DNA of 64,000 bases from Paracoccaceae bacterium (GTDB taxonomy: Bacteria; Pseudomonadota; Alphaproteobacteria; Rhodobacterales; Rhodobacteraceae): positions 1 through 64,000 of the forward strand of contig JAHDEX010000010.1 of the NCBI GenBank assembly GCA_020628545.1, in the 5' to 3' direction. The stretch's first letter is position 1; each line of letters begins with the position of its first letter. The notes below the pieces were generated by a model, which worked only from the letters and a program-made list of their open reading frames with translations, ran no database searches and was not told the origin of the DNA. Below, in pieces: positions 8,763 to 18,204 of the stretch. The translations under genes and the position numbers were made by a program.

Positions 8763-9751
8763 GCAGCGAAAACACCATCGAAGACAGTGCGGCACCTCTG
8801 CTTGAGCATCTGACAGAGCTGCGTCAGCGCCTGATCTATTCCGTCGCAGCCTTCCTTGTCGCGATGGTCTTCTGCTTCAGCTTCGGTGGTATGCTCCTCG
8901 ATTTTCTGCTCGGCCCGATTGAGCGGACCATGCGCAGTCTGGGGAACCCGAACCCGGTGATGCAGTATACCGCCCCGCAGGAGTACTTCTTCACGCTTAT
9001 CCGTATTTCTGTGGTTGGAGGCCTTACGCTTGCTTTCCCGGTCATCGCCTATCAGCTTTGGCGTTTCGTGGCGCCGGGCCTGTATAAGAACGAAAAGAAC
9101 GCTTTCCTGCCGTTCCTGATCTCGTCGCCCGTCCTATTCCTGCTTGGAGCTGCCTTTGCGCACTACATCGTCGTGCCGCTTGCAATGCGCTTCTTCCTAG
9201 GGTTTGCCGACCTGCCGTCCTACGTCAGCGCGATTATGAGCGGATTTGTCATGCCGCCTTCCGATGCCTCGCAGTTATTGCCTGGCTCAGGCGGCGGCGC
9301 GGCTTTACCAGAATTTGTCCAGCAGCCACAAGACACTGGCGTGGACATTGTCTTCAACGGGAAAGTAAACGAAACGCTCGACATCACGTTGAAGATGATC
9401 GTCGCGTTTGGTCTCTGCTTTCAGCTGCCCGTTTTGTTGACACTGATGGGGACAGCGGGTCTTGCCTCGTCCCGTGGCCTGCGCAATGTACGCAAATACG
9501 CGATTGTCGGTATTCTTGTCGTCGCGGCGCTGGTGACACCACCAGATGTCACGACCCAGTTGATCCTCTTTGTTGTGGTCTACGGGCTCTATGAGATTTC
9601 GATCCATCTCGTCGCCGGGGTTGAGCGGCGTAAAGACCGCGCTGCGCGTGCAGAGGGGGTGATCGGCGATGACGAAAGCCTGTTCGATGACATCGCAGAT
9701 GATGAAGAGGCTGAAGACCTCGCAAACGCGGCCGAGGAACCCAAGGCGTGA
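8759..9751 (+). CDS. tatC: Sec-independent protein translocase subunit TatC
   Basis: A 330-residue polytopic membrane protein that recognises twin-arginine signals. Family motifs are [12 protein letters not shown] at the N-terminus, [20 protein letters not shown] in the first cytoplasmic loop and [12 protein letters not shown] near the last helices; six helices are expected. It is longer than E. coli TatC (258) because of a periplasmic insertion of about 50 residues (roughly 160-205, Gly/Pro/Gln-rich) and an acidic C-terminal tail. The stop overlaps the GTG of the following ATPase gene. Confidence 0.95.
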   Translation: MSSENTIEDSAAPLLEHLTELRQRLIYSVAAFLVAMVFCFSFGGMLLDFLLGPIERTMRSLGNPNPVMQYTAPQEYFFTLIRISVVGGLTLAFPVIAYQLWRFVAPGLYKNEKNAFLPFLISSPVLFLLGAAFAHYIVVPLAMRFFLGFADLPSYVSAIMSGFVMPPSDASQLLPGSGGGAALPEFVQQPQDTGVDIVFNGKVNETLDITLKMIVAFGLCFQLPVLLTLMGTAGLASSRGLRNVRKYAIVGILVVAALVTPPDVTTQLILFVVVYGLYEISIHLVAGVERRKDRAARAEGVIGDDESLFDDIADDEEAEDLANAAEEPKA

Positions 9752-10587
9752 GCGACGCAGCCTTGCAGCGGATCGCGGAGGCGCTTGAACGACTAGCGCC
9801 ACCGCCGCAGCCCGTGCCCGACTTCACGGAGGCCAGCGCCTACGTCTGGCAACCTGACCCCGATGCGCTTGTCCCGGTGCCGAAAGTCAATCGCGTTGAT
9901 CTTGACCTACTCGTGGGGATTGACCGGTCACGCGACACGCTGCTGGCCAATACCCGCCAGTTTGCGGCGGGCATGCCTGCAAACAACGCGCTTCTTTGGG
10001 GGGCGCGGGGTATGGGAAAGTCGAGCCTTGTCAAAGCAATCCATGCTGCCGTTCAGGCTGAATACCCCGGGCTTTGCATCGTTGAGGTACAGCGCGAGGA
10101 CATGGAAAGCATTGGGCGCTGTCTGGACCTGCTGCGGGGCGCTGCTCGGCGGTTTGTCTTGTTCTGCGATGACTTGTCGTTCAGCCACGATGATGCGCAT
10201 TACAAGTCGCTGAAGGCGGTGCTTGATGGCGGTATTGCCGGGCGTCCTGACAACGTGGTGCTTTATGCCACGTCCAACCGGCGCCACCTGATGCCGCGCG
10301 ACATGATAGAAAATGAGCGTTCCACATCAATCAGCCCGTCGGAGGCCGTGGAAGAGAAGGTATCGCTATCGGATCGCTTTGGCCTGTGGCTTGGCTTCCA
10401 CCCGTGTGATCAGGATCAATACCTCGCGATGATCCGGGGGTATTGCGACGCGCACGACGTTGCAATTGACGATGATACTTTGCGTGCTGAGGCGATTGAG
10501 TGGCAAGCCACCCGCGGCTCTCGTTCAGGGCGCGTGGCGTGGCAATACTTCGTTGATCTGGCAGGCCGGAAGGGCGTGACGTTGTAG
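9748..10587 (+). CDS. DUF815-family AAA+ ATPase
   Basis: A 279-residue P-loop ATPase of the DUF815 family. Walker A is GARGMGKSS (about residue 88) and Walker B is FVLFCDDLSF (about residue 135); the sensor-1 region VVLYATSNRRHLMPRD is typical of AAA+ proteins. The start is GTG at 9748, overlapping the tatC stop. The downstream part HPCDQDQYLAMIRGYC matches the C-terminal lid of the family. The cellular role of DUF815 proteins is not established. Coupling to tatC may be only operonic. Confidence 0.85.
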   Translation: MSDAALQRIAEALERLAPPPQPVPDFTEASAYVWQPDPDALVPVPKVNRVDLDLLVGIDRSRDTLLANTRQFAAGMPANNALLWGARGMGKSSLVKAIHAAVQAEYPGLCIVEVQREDMESIGRCLDLLRGAARRFVLFCDDLSFSHDDAHYKSLKAVLDGGIAGRPDNVVLYATSNRRHLMPRDMIENERSTSISPSEAVEEKVSLSDRFGLWLGFHPCDQDQYLAMIRGYCDAHDVAIDDDTLRAEAIEWQATRGSRSGRVAWQYFVDLAGRKGVTL

Positions 10588-10608
10588 GGTGGGTGAACCT
10601 CACCCTAC
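10584..10608 (+). terminator. Terminator after DUF815 ATPase
   Basis: GTAGGGTG pairs perfectly with CACCCTAC around a 9-base loop and is followed by a pyrimidine/T-rich tract (TTCTTTCTTTTTT). The stem begins at the stop codon of the ATPase gene and also separates the convergent lipoprotein gene. Confidence 0.75.
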
Positions 10609-10626
10609 TTCTTTCTTTTTTCTGAC

Positions 10627-11820
10627 TTACGGCAGGAAATCAGCCGGATCTAGAGAATCCAGACCGCGCCTTACTTCGAAGTGCAGGAAGCTCGGATCAC
10701 CGGGCGCGACCTTGGCAATTGCTTCTCCGCGACCGACAGTATCGTCTTTCGACACCGCCAGATCAGCAAGGTTGGTATAGACGGTCAGCAGATTATCTGC
10801 GTGCTTGATCACGACGATAGCGACACCCGCTGTATCGCGGGTCACAGCAGCAACCGTACCGGCGTCTGCAGCGCGGACAGAAGTTCCGGCTGGAACCGCA
10901 ACGTCGATCCCTTCGTTTGATCCCGGCGCATATTCGCGAATGACCGTACCAGTTACAGGTCGCACCATCTGCGCCGTATCAGCAGCAGGTGCCGGAGCGG
11001 CAGTCTCCGTCGGCGCAGCTGGGGCCGCACCCAAATCGGGCGCCTCTGGTGCTTCTGGCGCAGGTTCTGCAGTCGTGTCGTTTGGCAATGGCGTCGCCGC
11101 ACTTGGCGGCAGAGGCGTCACGGTGCCAACACCGGGGTCTGTGACCGGGGCTTCTGCAACAGTCGGGGCGGGTGCCGGAGACTGCGGGATCAGAAGGAAT
11201 TGCCCTTCACGCACCGTCAGGTTTGCGTCCAGCGTGTTCCAGGCCGCAATGGTCGAGACCGGAACATTGAACTGCCGTGCAATAGAAAAGGCAGTATCGC
11301 CCCGACCCACGCGGTAGCGCACCGGCTCCGCTAGTGTCTGGCTGGGGGTGGCGGGCGCTGCGCCTGCTCCAGCGGCATCAGCGCGGTCAAGTGCCGTTGT
11401 AGCGATAGCGGTGACGTCGCGCGGTTGTACAGTCTCTGCAATCCCAGCCGTGTCAGCAACCGGTGAAGGCAGTGCAAGCACTTCATCCGTTCGTAAGGGG
11501 GCATCCACCTCGAGCCCATTGAAACGGGCGAGCTCTGCGGCGTCGAGCCCAAGACGCTCTGCCACCGTCCGTGTCGTGTCGCCCTGACGGGCCAAAGCGA
11601 CCTGATAGTTGGGGTAGGAGATCACGCCGCGGCTGTCAGCAGTCGGCCTGTCAGGGAGGTTGATCACGGCATCGGACGTGTCAAACCCGTCGCCAAGATC
11701 GCGCAGATCAAAATCAAACGTTGATAGTTCGTCTGAACAAGCGGTGAGGGCCAGGAAGGCCGCGGTGGTGGTAAAAGTGCGACGCGTCTTTTTGCGCGCG
11801 AAACAACCCGTGGCGGTCAT
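10627..11820 (-). CDS. NlpD-like lipoprotein: two LysM domains and a degenerate M23 (LytM) domain
   Basis: A 397-residue outer-membrane lipoprotein candidate. The signal peptide ends in lipobox LTAC (Cys28). LysM domains lie at about 68-112 and 168-212 (YRVGRGDTAFSIARQFNVP), followed by a Pro/Ala linker, then an M23 fold from about 285. The zinc ligands look lost: HxGxD is NEGID, the usual YxHL is YTNL, and HxHFE is FLHFE. As in E. coli NlpD and EnvC, this predicts an amidase activator rather than an enzyme. Gene order surE-pcm-(this) supports NlpD identity. Confidence 0.88.
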   Translation of the reverse strand: MTATGCFARKKTRRTFTTTAAFLALTACSDELSTFDFDLRDLGDGFDTSDAVINLPDRPTADSRGVISYPNYQVALARQGDTTRTVAERLGLDAAELARFNGLEVDAPLRTDEVLALPSPVADTAGIAETVQPRDVTAIATTALDRADAAGAGAAPATPSQTLAEPVRYRVGRGDTAFSIARQFNVPVSTIAAWNTLDANLTVREGQFLLIPQSPAPAPTVAEAPVTDPGVGTVTPLPPSAATPLPNDTTAEPAPEAPEAPDLGAAPAAPTETAAPAPAADTAQMVRPVTGTVIREYAPGSNEGIDVAVPAGTSVRAADAGTVAAVTRDTAGVAIVVIKHADNLLTVYTNLADLAVSKDDTVGRGEAIAKVAPGDPSFLHFEVRRGLDSLDPADFLP

Positions 11821-11883
11821 ATGTCTGCTCCTCGTTCGGGCGCCCGGTTTATCTTGGGTTCTGCCCTGTCTCGCCTTTTTGCG

Positions 11884-12525
11884 TCAGTCTTGACCAACAC
11901 CTTCAACGAGGGGGACAAAACGGACGGTTCTTAATTCTTCGTAGTCTAACCCGGTTTGTGTCTTTGTCACCCGAATAAGCCTTTGCACCGTGTCAGACTG
12001 GCCAACCGGCAGCACCATGATACCCCCGATCCGCAGTTGCGCCAAGAGGGTGCTGGGGGGGTCTTCGGCAGCCGCCGTCACGAGGATGCGGTCGAAAGGA
12101 GACTGATCCGGCAGGCCGAGGCTACCATCCGCGGTAATCGCCGTGATATTGTTGATATTCAGTGCGTTGAAAGTTGTTTCTGCGTCGCGGGTCAGCCGCT
12201 TGTACCGATCGACCGTGTAGACCCGGCGCGCCAATCGCGCGAGGATGGCTGCCTGATAACCGCTGCCCGTCCCAATTTCGAGTACCTTATCACGCGGTTG
12301 CACGTCGAGCGCCTGCGTCATCAGCCCCACAATCGACGGCTGGCTGATCGTCTGACCGCATGCGATGGCAAGCGGCACGTCGTCGTAGGCGCGTTTTTGA
12401 AAGAGGCCGGTCAGGAATGCGCCGCGATCCACGTGTTCCATAGCCGTTAGAACCCGCGAGTCCGTGACACCCTGCGCGCGCAGTTGGAACAGAAATTGCA
12501 TCTTGATGTCGGCGGCGATGTTCAT
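11884..12525 (-). CDS. pcm: Protein-L-isoaspartate O-methyltransferase
   Basis: A SAM-dependent enzyme of 213 residues that starts repair of isoaspartyl damage in proteins. The SAM-binding motif is [15 protein letters not shown] (about residue 80), preceded by the substrate-site segment [12 protein letters not shown]. The start at 12525 gives an ATGA overlap with surE; a longer open frame upstream lies inside surE and is ignored. It is the middle gene of surE-pcm-nlpD-like. 58 bp separate it from the lipoprotein gene downstream. Confidence 0.94.
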   Translation of the reverse strand: MNIAADIKMQFLFQLRAQGVTDSRVLTAMEHVDRGAFLTGLFQKRAYDDVPLAIACGQTISQPSIVGLMTQALDVQPRDKVLEIGTGSGYQAAILARLARRVYTVDRYKRLTRDAETTFNALNINNITAITADGSLGLPDQSPFDRILVTAAAEDPPSTLLAQLRIGGIMVLPVGQSDTVQRLIRVTKTQTGLDYEELRTVRFVPLVEGVGQD

Positions 12526-13307
12526 GACAGGCGCTTTTCCAGGTCCACCAATACATCGTGTGCCGTCAGATCGACGCGCATCGGTGTGACAGAGGTGTAG
12601 CCCTCGATATTCGCAGTCACATCCGTGCCTTCGCCCGTATGATCCTGCTGATTGCCACCCGTGATCCACGTGTAGCGGCGGCGATTTGGTGCCGTGAAGC
12701 CTTGCGTGCCAAAGCGCGTATTGGGGCGATAGCCTTGGCTGACGACCCTGTGGCCTTTGACGTCTGCGGCAAGGCAGGGCGGGAAATTGACGTTGTAGAA
12801 GATGCGGTAGGCCTCTTCCGTCCAAAGGCCGTCTTCAAGCAACCGCTTGACCAGCGGTGCGCCGTGGACAGCCGCCGCCTCAAACGGATCGTCTGCGTTG
12901 ACGTTGTCAGGGCCATAGAACTGCGACAGCGCGATGGCGTTGTAGCCTTGCAGGGCCGCTTCAATACAAGCGCCGATTGTGCCGGAATAGAGTGTGTTTT
13001 CGCCTGCATTGTTCCCGCGATTGACGCCAGACAGAATGATATCCGGTTTTGCATCGGTCATCACCTCATGCAGGCCAATCAGGACGCAATCGGCCGGTGA
13101 GCCTTCGACGGCGTAGCGGCGCGTGGCAAGCTCTGTGATCAGCGTGGGGCGGGTGTAGTTGATACAATGCCCAACACCGGATTGTTCGATGCTTGGTGCG
13201 ACGACCCAAACCTCACCATCTGGGCCAGCGACATCCATGGCAATGTGCTCCAGCACGGCCAGTCCCGGCGCATTAATGCCGTCGTCGTTGGTGATGAGAA
13301 TCCGCAT
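12522..13307 (-). CDS. surE: 5'/3'-nucleotidase SurE
   Basis: Metal-dependent phosphatase of 261 residues that removes phosphate from nucleoside 5'/3'-monophosphates and short polyphosphates. Motifs are [16 protein letters not shown] with the metal-binding DD, the segment [10 protein letters not shown], and [20 protein letters not shown], all characteristic of SurE. AGAGGCGGGC precedes the ATG. It leads the minus-strand run surE-pcm-nlpD-like. Confidence 0.95.
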   Translation of the reverse strand: MRILITNDDGINAPGLAVLEHIAMDVAGPDGEVWVVAPSIEQSGVGHCINYTRPTLITELATRRYAVEGSPADCVLIGLHEVMTDAKPDIILSGVNRGNNAGENTLYSGTIGACIEAALQGYNAIALSQFYGPDNVNADDPFEAAAVHGAPLVKRLLEDGLWTEEAYRIFYNVNFPPCLAADVKGHRVVSQGYRPNTRFGTQGFTAPNRRRYTWITGGNQQDHTGEGTDVTANIEGYTSVTPMRVDLTAHDVLVDLEKRLS

Positions 13308-13396
13308 GCCCGCCTCTTTTTAGGTAGGAGTACGGAACAGGATCGGAGGGGGCAAGCGGCCGACCGCGATGTACGCGCAAATGTTGCGGGTGGGAC

Positions 13397-14053
13397 TCAG
13401 GTGGATCCCAAGATTTCGGGTAGCAGCCGCTTTGCCTCACTCGCGGGCGTGGCCAGACCGTCGCGCGGCTCTCCGGGATGAAAGCGGGCGCGTGTCGCAG
13501 TTGGCATGGGCTGCGGCGTCAGAATGGCGACGGCAGGTCCCGTGCGCTTGTTTTCCTCCTGCCAACTGCGAGCCAGTGCAATTTGGGCGGCCTTAGTCGC
13601 ACCATAGCTGCCAAAGAATGGATTGCCGCCTTTTGGATCATCAAAAAATACGGCCCGACCGTCTTCGCCCAAAAGCGGGCTGATGTAGCCGATCAGACGC
13701 GCCGTCGATGTCACATTGGTCAGGACAGACTTATCAAAGTCCTTCGGGCCGATATGCCCGGCTGGCGCAAGCGGTGCGGCGTGAATTGCGGCATGCACCC
13801 AAAGATCAACCTTGCTCCAGCGGTCGTAGATCGAGCGGCACAGTTGTTGCATCGCGGCTTCGACGGAAATGTCCATCGGCGCGAGCGTCGCCTGACCACC
13901 CTTTGCCTGAATGCGGTCATCAAGCTCTTCCAGTGCGCCAGTCGTTTTGCCAACTGCCACAACATGGTGCGTTGCTGCGAGTTCCTCGGCGATGGCTGCG
14001 CCCAATCCGCGTGACGCGCCGGTGATCAATGCAATCTTGGTCATGGCGACCAT
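13397..14053 (-). CDS. SDR-family protein with altered catalytic serine position
   Basis: A 218-residue Rossmann protein. The cofactor motif is TGASRGLG near the N-terminus. The usual NNAG is HAAIHA, and YxxxK is present as YGATK (about residue 153). The serine normally about 13 residues before the tyrosine is absent; the stretch reads AVFFDDPKGG. It may be a non-catalytic or altered-specificity SDR. The start could be 14053 (MVAMTK) or 14044 (MTK); neither has a clear ribosome site. It follows a 92-residue gene 41 bp upstream. Confidence 0.8.
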   Translation of the reverse strand: MVAMTKIALITGASRGLGAAIAEELAATHHVVAVGKTTGALEELDDRIQAKGGQATLAPMDISVEAAMQQLCRSIYDRWSKVDLWVHAAIHAAPLAPAGHIGPKDFDKSVLTNVTSTARLIGYISPLLGEDGRAVFFDDPKGGNPFFGSYGATKAAQIALARSWQEENKRTGPAVAILTPQPMPTATRARFHPGEPRDGLATPASEAKRLLPEILGST

Positions 14054-14094
14054 GTGGACCCGTGGGCAGGGCGGGTCAAGTCACTGAACGGAAA

Positions 14095-14373
14095 TCAGCG
14101 TCTGTTCAGGGGTTCCCGCAAGACCAATTGGACTTTGGAGACATCCACCAGAATGTCAGCGGCGAGTTTGGTTGAGTGATTGAAGGTAGGAAACCTGAAA
14201 TTTCGCGTGGTCGTTGGCTTTTGGCCGGTCACATGAAAGCGCTGCACTTCATCCACAAATTGCGCCGCACCCGCGGTGGCACCGCCTTCAAACGAGATCG
14301 TCTGGCCACCGTCCATGATGATGGACCAGCGATAGCTGACCTTTTCCTTTTCGCTTCCATCAACGTCCGCCAT
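14095..14373 (-). CDS. Conserved-looking small protein, 92 residues, unknown function
   Basis: Not recognised. The start at 14373 is chosen because GAGGA lies 7 bases upstream; a TTG 30 bases earlier lacks one. The protein is soluble and without helices of membrane type. It opens with an acidic stretch (MADVDGSEKEK), then has alternating strand-like segments such as YRWSIIMDGGQTISFEGG and ILVDVSKVQLVLREP. It lies between purF and the odd SDR on the same strand, 61 bp after purF, so it is likely transcribed with it. Confidence 0.65.
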   Translation of the reverse strand: MADVDGSEKEKVSYRWSIIMDGGQTISFEGGATAGAAQFVDEVQRFHVTGQKPTTTRNFRFPTFNHSTKLAADILVDVSKVQLVLREPLNRR

Positions 14374-14434
14374 CGATTCGTCCTCATTACCAACTAAAGG
14401 CAATGTGGCTGGGAAGAATTGAGAAAAAGTTGCG

Positions 14435-15913
14435 CTATTCAGCGGCTTCTTTGCCTTGAAAACCCTGTTCGATCATATCGGATGGTGCGATCGGGTATTC
14501 GCCAGAGAAGCAGGCGTCGCAATAAGCTGGTGCATTCGGGTCGCGACCCGTTGCGACACCAACGGCACGGTAAAGCCCATCGAGCGAAATGAACTTGAGG
14601 CTGTCGACTTCGAGATGTTTGCACATTTCGTCCTCGGACATCGTCGCTGCCAGTAGCTTTTCGCGCTCGGGCGTGTCGACGCCGTAAAAGCACGGCCATG
14701 CGGTTGGAGGGCTGGCAATACGGAAGTGGACCTCTTTGGCGCCCGCATCCAAAATCATTTCTTTGATCTTGCGGCTTGTTGTGCCACGTACCACGCTATC
14801 GTCGACGAGGATCACGCGTTTGTCTTTGATCAGCGCGCGGTTCACGTTCAGCTTCAGGCGCACTCCCATGTTGCGGATCTGCTCCGTCGGTTCGATGAAT
14901 GTGCGGCCCATGTAGTTGTTGCGGATGATCCCCATCGCATAGGGGATGCCTGATTCCAGCGAATAACCGATCGCGGCAGGGGTGCCTGAATCCGGCACGG
15001 GGCACACGAGATCCGCGTCCACATGGGCTTCCTTGGCGAGTTCGCGGCCGATGTTTTCACGCGTTTCGTAGACAGACCGGCCGCCAAGCTGGCTGTCTGG
15101 GCGGCTGAAGTAGACATGCTCAAAAATGCAGAAACGCGATTTGGCTGGACGGAAAGGATAGTGGCTCTGTACACCTTTTTCGGTGATGACGACCATCTCT
15201 CCGGGTTCAATCTCGCGCACGAACTCTGCACCGATGATATCAAGCGCGCAGGTCTCGGACGCGAGAACCCAGCCATCGGCGACTTTGCCCAGCACAAGCG
15301 GGCGCACACCCAGTGGGTCTCGGCAACCGATCAATTTGGTGCGTGTCATGGCGACGACGGAGAACGCACCTTCCACTTTGCGCAGGGCTTCTTCCATGCG
15401 GTCGGGGATATTGCGGCCCATTGAGCGCGCCATGAGGTGGATGATGCATTCAGAGTCGGACGACGACTGAAAGATCGATCCACGTTCAATCAGCTCTTTC
15501 CGCAGCGAAAGGGCGTTGGTGATGTTGCCATTATGCGCGATGGCGGCACCGCCCATCGCAAATTCACCGAAGAAAGGCTGCACGTCACGGATCGCGGTCT
15601 GTTGGTTCTTATCCTTCTTGCCCGCTGTGGAATAGCGCACATGGCCAATGCCAATCCCACCCGGCAGTCGTTCCATCATCGCAGCAGACGTGAAATTGTC
15701 GCGCACGAGGCCCATGCGACGGGCCTGATTAAATCCGGTTGACGGGTCATGGGTGACGATACCACCCGCTTCTTGTCCACGATGCTGCAAAGCGTGCAGG
15801 CCAAGAGCCACGAAGTTGGCCGCGTCAGACACACCAACAACGCCAAAGACGCCGCATTCTTCTTTCAGTTTGTCATCGTCAAAGGGATGGGCAGGGGGGA
15901 AGGCTTCGGGCAA
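14435..15913 (-). CDS. purF: Amidophosphoribosyltransferase
   Basis: First committed enzyme of purine synthesis (PRPP + glutamine to phosphoribosylamine), 492 residues. The Ntn glutaminase cysteine is Cys20 in KLKEECGVFGVVG, so a 19-residue propeptide is probably removed. The PRPP-binding site is VILVDDSVVRGTTSRK (about residue 365). No iron-sulfur cluster cysteine pattern is evident at the C-terminus beyond CDACFSGEYP. It follows cvpA on the same strand, the E. coli-like cvpA-purF arrangement, with 195 bp and a hairpin between. Confidence 0.96.
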   Translation of the reverse strand: MPEAFPPAHPFDDDKLKEECGVFGVVGVSDAANFVALGLHALQHRGQEAGGIVTHDPSTGFNQARRMGLVRDNFTSAAMMERLPGGIGIGHVRYSTAGKKDKNQQTAIRDVQPFFGEFAMGGAAIAHNGNITNALSLRKELIERGSIFQSSSDSECIIHLMARSMGRNIPDRMEEALRKVEGAFSVVAMTRTKLIGCRDPLGVRPLVLGKVADGWVLASETCALDIIGAEFVREIEPGEMVVITEKGVQSHYPFRPAKSRFCIFEHVYFSRPDSQLGGRSVYETRENIGRELAKEAHVDADLVCPVPDSGTPAAIGYSLESGIPYAMGIIRNNYMGRTFIEPTEQIRNMGVRLKLNVNRALIKDKRVILVDDSVVRGTTSRKIKEMILDAGAKEVHFRIASPPTAWPCFYGVDTPEREKLLAATMSEDEMCKHLEVDSLKFISLDGLYRAVGVATGRDPNAPAYCDACFSGEYPIAPSDMIEQGFQGKEAAE

Positions 15914-16062
15914 GAGTGGCAGCTCCGGTAGAATCCGTGGGTGTCCTGTTGCGGGTGTCTTAACGGGTCATGATAGCGCTGTCATCCAGCGATCACAGTC
16001 TTTGTCACAAAAGATGAACAATCTTGAACGCCAGCGTCCTGTCGTATGCGCACAAACAAGAA

Positions 16063-16083
16063 TGGCGGCCGATATGGCCGCCA
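16063..16083 (-). terminator. Hairpin after cvpA
   Basis: TGGCGGCC and GGCCGCCA form a perfect 8-bp stem around a 5-base loop, 26 bases after the cvpA stop on the minus strand and followed there by ATTCTTGTTTG. It probably terminates or attenuates transcription before purF. Confidence 0.65.
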
Positions 16084-16108
16084 AAATTGAGTCGATGTGT
16101 CGGCGAAC

Positions 16109-16699
16109 TTACTCAGTCGCTGGCAGTTCTGCTTCAACCTCAGAGGCGCCAGCGCCGCAATCACCCACAAGCTGTTCGTACTGGGTTGTGATCCAGCCGA
16201 GAGCCGCTTCAGGATCTTGATTGGCGATCTGATCCGTGAATTGCTGAAACACAACAGCAGAGCGGCTGTCGTCAATCATCTCAACACTCTGTGTCGTCAA
16301 GATGGTCTCATAGACGAAGAACGCAATTGCCACGAGCAGCACGCCGCGAGCGACACCAAACAGAAAGCCGAGCCCCTGATCGAGACCACCAAGTGCAGAG
16401 CGCTGCACCAGGCTCGAAAAGAGCGGCGTGAAGATCGAGACGACGACCAGCGCCAAAGCGAAGACCGCAGCAAAGGACGCGATGATCGACAATTCACAAC
16501 TGTCACCAATGAAATCACCCACCACCGGAATCTGCCGGATCAGCGGCTGAACCTGATCGGCAAAGATGAAGGCCAGGATCGTGGCACCGATCCAGCCTGC
16601 GATGGCCATGGCCTCGCGGACGAACCCGCGGCTGTACGCCAGCAGAGCCGACAGCACGACAATGATCGCGACGCCCCCGTCGATAAGTGTAAAGTCCAT
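16109..16699 (-). CDS. cvpA: CvpA-family inner-membrane protein
   Basis: A 196-residue membrane protein with four predicted helices. The N-terminus MDFTLIDGGVAIIVVLSALL and the segment YSRGFVREAMAIAGWIGATI are family hallmarks. E. coli CvpA is needed for colicin V production and envelope homeostasis; the molecular role is unclear. The soluble C-terminal tail is acidic. It lies 21 bp after radA and upstream of purF. Confidence 0.92.
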   Translation of the reverse strand: MDFTLIDGGVAIIVVLSALLAYSRGFVREAMAIAGWIGATILAFIFADQVQPLIRQIPVVGDFIGDSCELSIIASFAAVFALALVVVSIFTPLFSSLVQRSALGGLDQGLGFLFGVARGVLLVAIAFFVYETILTTQSVEMIDDSRSAVVFQQFTDQIANQDPEAALGWITTQYEQLVGDCGAGASEVEAELPATE

Positions 16700-16720
16700 C
16701 TTAGTCCTCGTTACGGCGCA

Positions 16721-18088
16721 CTAGCGGTCGCCGAATATGTCCTGCACAAATTGGGCCAGATCCTGCGGCTGTTGCAGGGTCAGTCCCGACGCCGCTGGCT
16801 TTTTAGCCTGAAGCGGCGTGATGGCGGAGGTAAAACCAAGTTTTTGGGCTTCTTTCAATCTATTTTCCGTTTGAACGACGGGACGTAGCGCACCCGATAG
16901 GCTGATTTCCCCGAAGACAACGGCTTCGGCTGGCAGTGCGGCGTCTTCCCGCGCAGAGACAAGTGCGGCCGCAACAGCAAGGTCTGCAGCAGGCTCCGAG
17001 ATGCGCAAACCGCCTGCTACGTTGAGGTAAACGTCCAATCCGGTGAAGGGCACACCGCAGCGGGATTCGAGTACCGCGAGGATCATCGCAAGCCGTCCAC
17101 CGTCCCAACCGACCACAGAGCGGCGCGGTTGACTGTGTGGCGAAGGAGCCACAAGGGCTTGTATCTCACACAGCATGGGCCGCGTGCCTTCGATACCAGC
17201 AAAGACGACAGATCCGGGGGCTGGGGTTCCGCGTTCCGACAGGAAAAGCGCAGAGGGATTCTTCACCTCGGCAAGCCCTTTGCCGGTCATTTCAAAGACG
17301 CCGATCTCATCAGCGGGTCCGAACCGGTTTTTCACGGACCGCAGGATACGGAACTGATGGCCGCGCTCACCTTCAAAGTAGAGCACGGTATCGACCATAT
17401 GTTCGACGACCCGCGGCCCCGCGATGGCGCCTTCTTTGGTGACGTGGCCGACCATCACTGTGCTGATGCCTTTGCGTTTCGCAAACGTGGTCAATTCATG
17501 GGCAGAGGCCCGGACTTGTGACACGGAGCCCGGCGCACTGTCGACATTGTCAGCCCACATGGTCTGGATCGAATCAATAATGGCAAGATCTGGTGCTTCA
17601 GCCTCAAGCGTTGTGAGGATGTCGCGCAGGTTGGTTTCTGAGGCAAGTTTGACGGGTGATTTTTCGAGCCCCAGTCTGCGCGCGCGCATCTGCACTTGCG
17701 CGGCAGACTCCTCGCCGGAGATGTAGACGACTTTCAAGCCGTTCCGCGCAAAGCGGGCCGCGGCTTGCAACAGAAGGGTGGATTTCCCGATACCGGGGTC
17801 GCCGCCAACAAGAAGAGCAGAAGCCTTGGTCAGGCCACCACCCAGCACCCGGTCTAATTCACCTACACCGGATTCGGTGCGTGGGGGGGCAGCTTCTTGC
17901 GTGGCGAGGTCGGTGAGTGTGATCGCCTTACCCCGTTTGCCGCCCAGCGATTTCTTGGCCGGCCCGGCGGTGGAGAGCGCCTTGTCTTCGACAATTGTGT
18001 TCCATTCGCCGCAGGCGTCACAGCGCCCCGACCATTTGGACGTCGCAGCGCCACAGGCGGTGCAAGAGAAGGTGAGATCCTTTGCCAT
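16721..18088 (-). CDS. radA: DNA repair protein RadA (Sms)
   Basis: A 455-residue ATPase that drives branch migration in recombinational repair. It has the N-terminal zinc finger CTACG...CDACG (residues about 10-29), Walker A GDPGIGKST (about 98), the RadA-specific KNRFGP (about 255) and a C-terminal Lon-like domain. The start at 18088 follows AGAGGAAC and yields the standard MAKDLTFSCTACG. A longer open frame upstream runs into the repeat element at 18205-18250 and is not used. Confidence 0.95.
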   Translation of the reverse strand: MAKDLTFSCTACGAATSKWSGRCDACGEWNTIVEDKALSTAGPAKKSLGGKRGKAITLTDLATQEAAPPRTESGVGELDRVLGGGLTKASALLVGGDPGIGKSTLLLQAAARFARNGLKVVYISGEESAAQVQMRARRLGLEKSPVKLASETNLRDILTTLEAEAPDLAIIDSIQTMWADNVDSAPGSVSQVRASAHELTTFAKRKGISTVMVGHVTKEGAIAGPRVVEHMVDTVLYFEGERGHQFRILRSVKNRFGPADEIGVFEMTGKGLAEVKNPSALFLSERGTPAPGSVVFAGIEGTRPMLCEIQALVAPSPHSQPRRSVVGWDGGRLAMILAVLESRCGVPFTGLDVYLNVAGGLRISEPAADLAVAAALVSAREDAALPAEAVVFGEISLSGALRPVVQTENRLKEAQKLGFTSAITPLQAKKPAASGLTLQQPQDLAQFVQDIFGDR

Positions 18089-18204
18089 GTTCCTCTTTTG
18101 TCCCAAAAGCGATTGCGCCGCAAGATTGAGTCGCGGAGCGGCAAATTCTTGATGAAAAATTTGGGGTGGGTGCCGCTGATGTTGAGACTGGGGCACGGGC
18201 AGGA

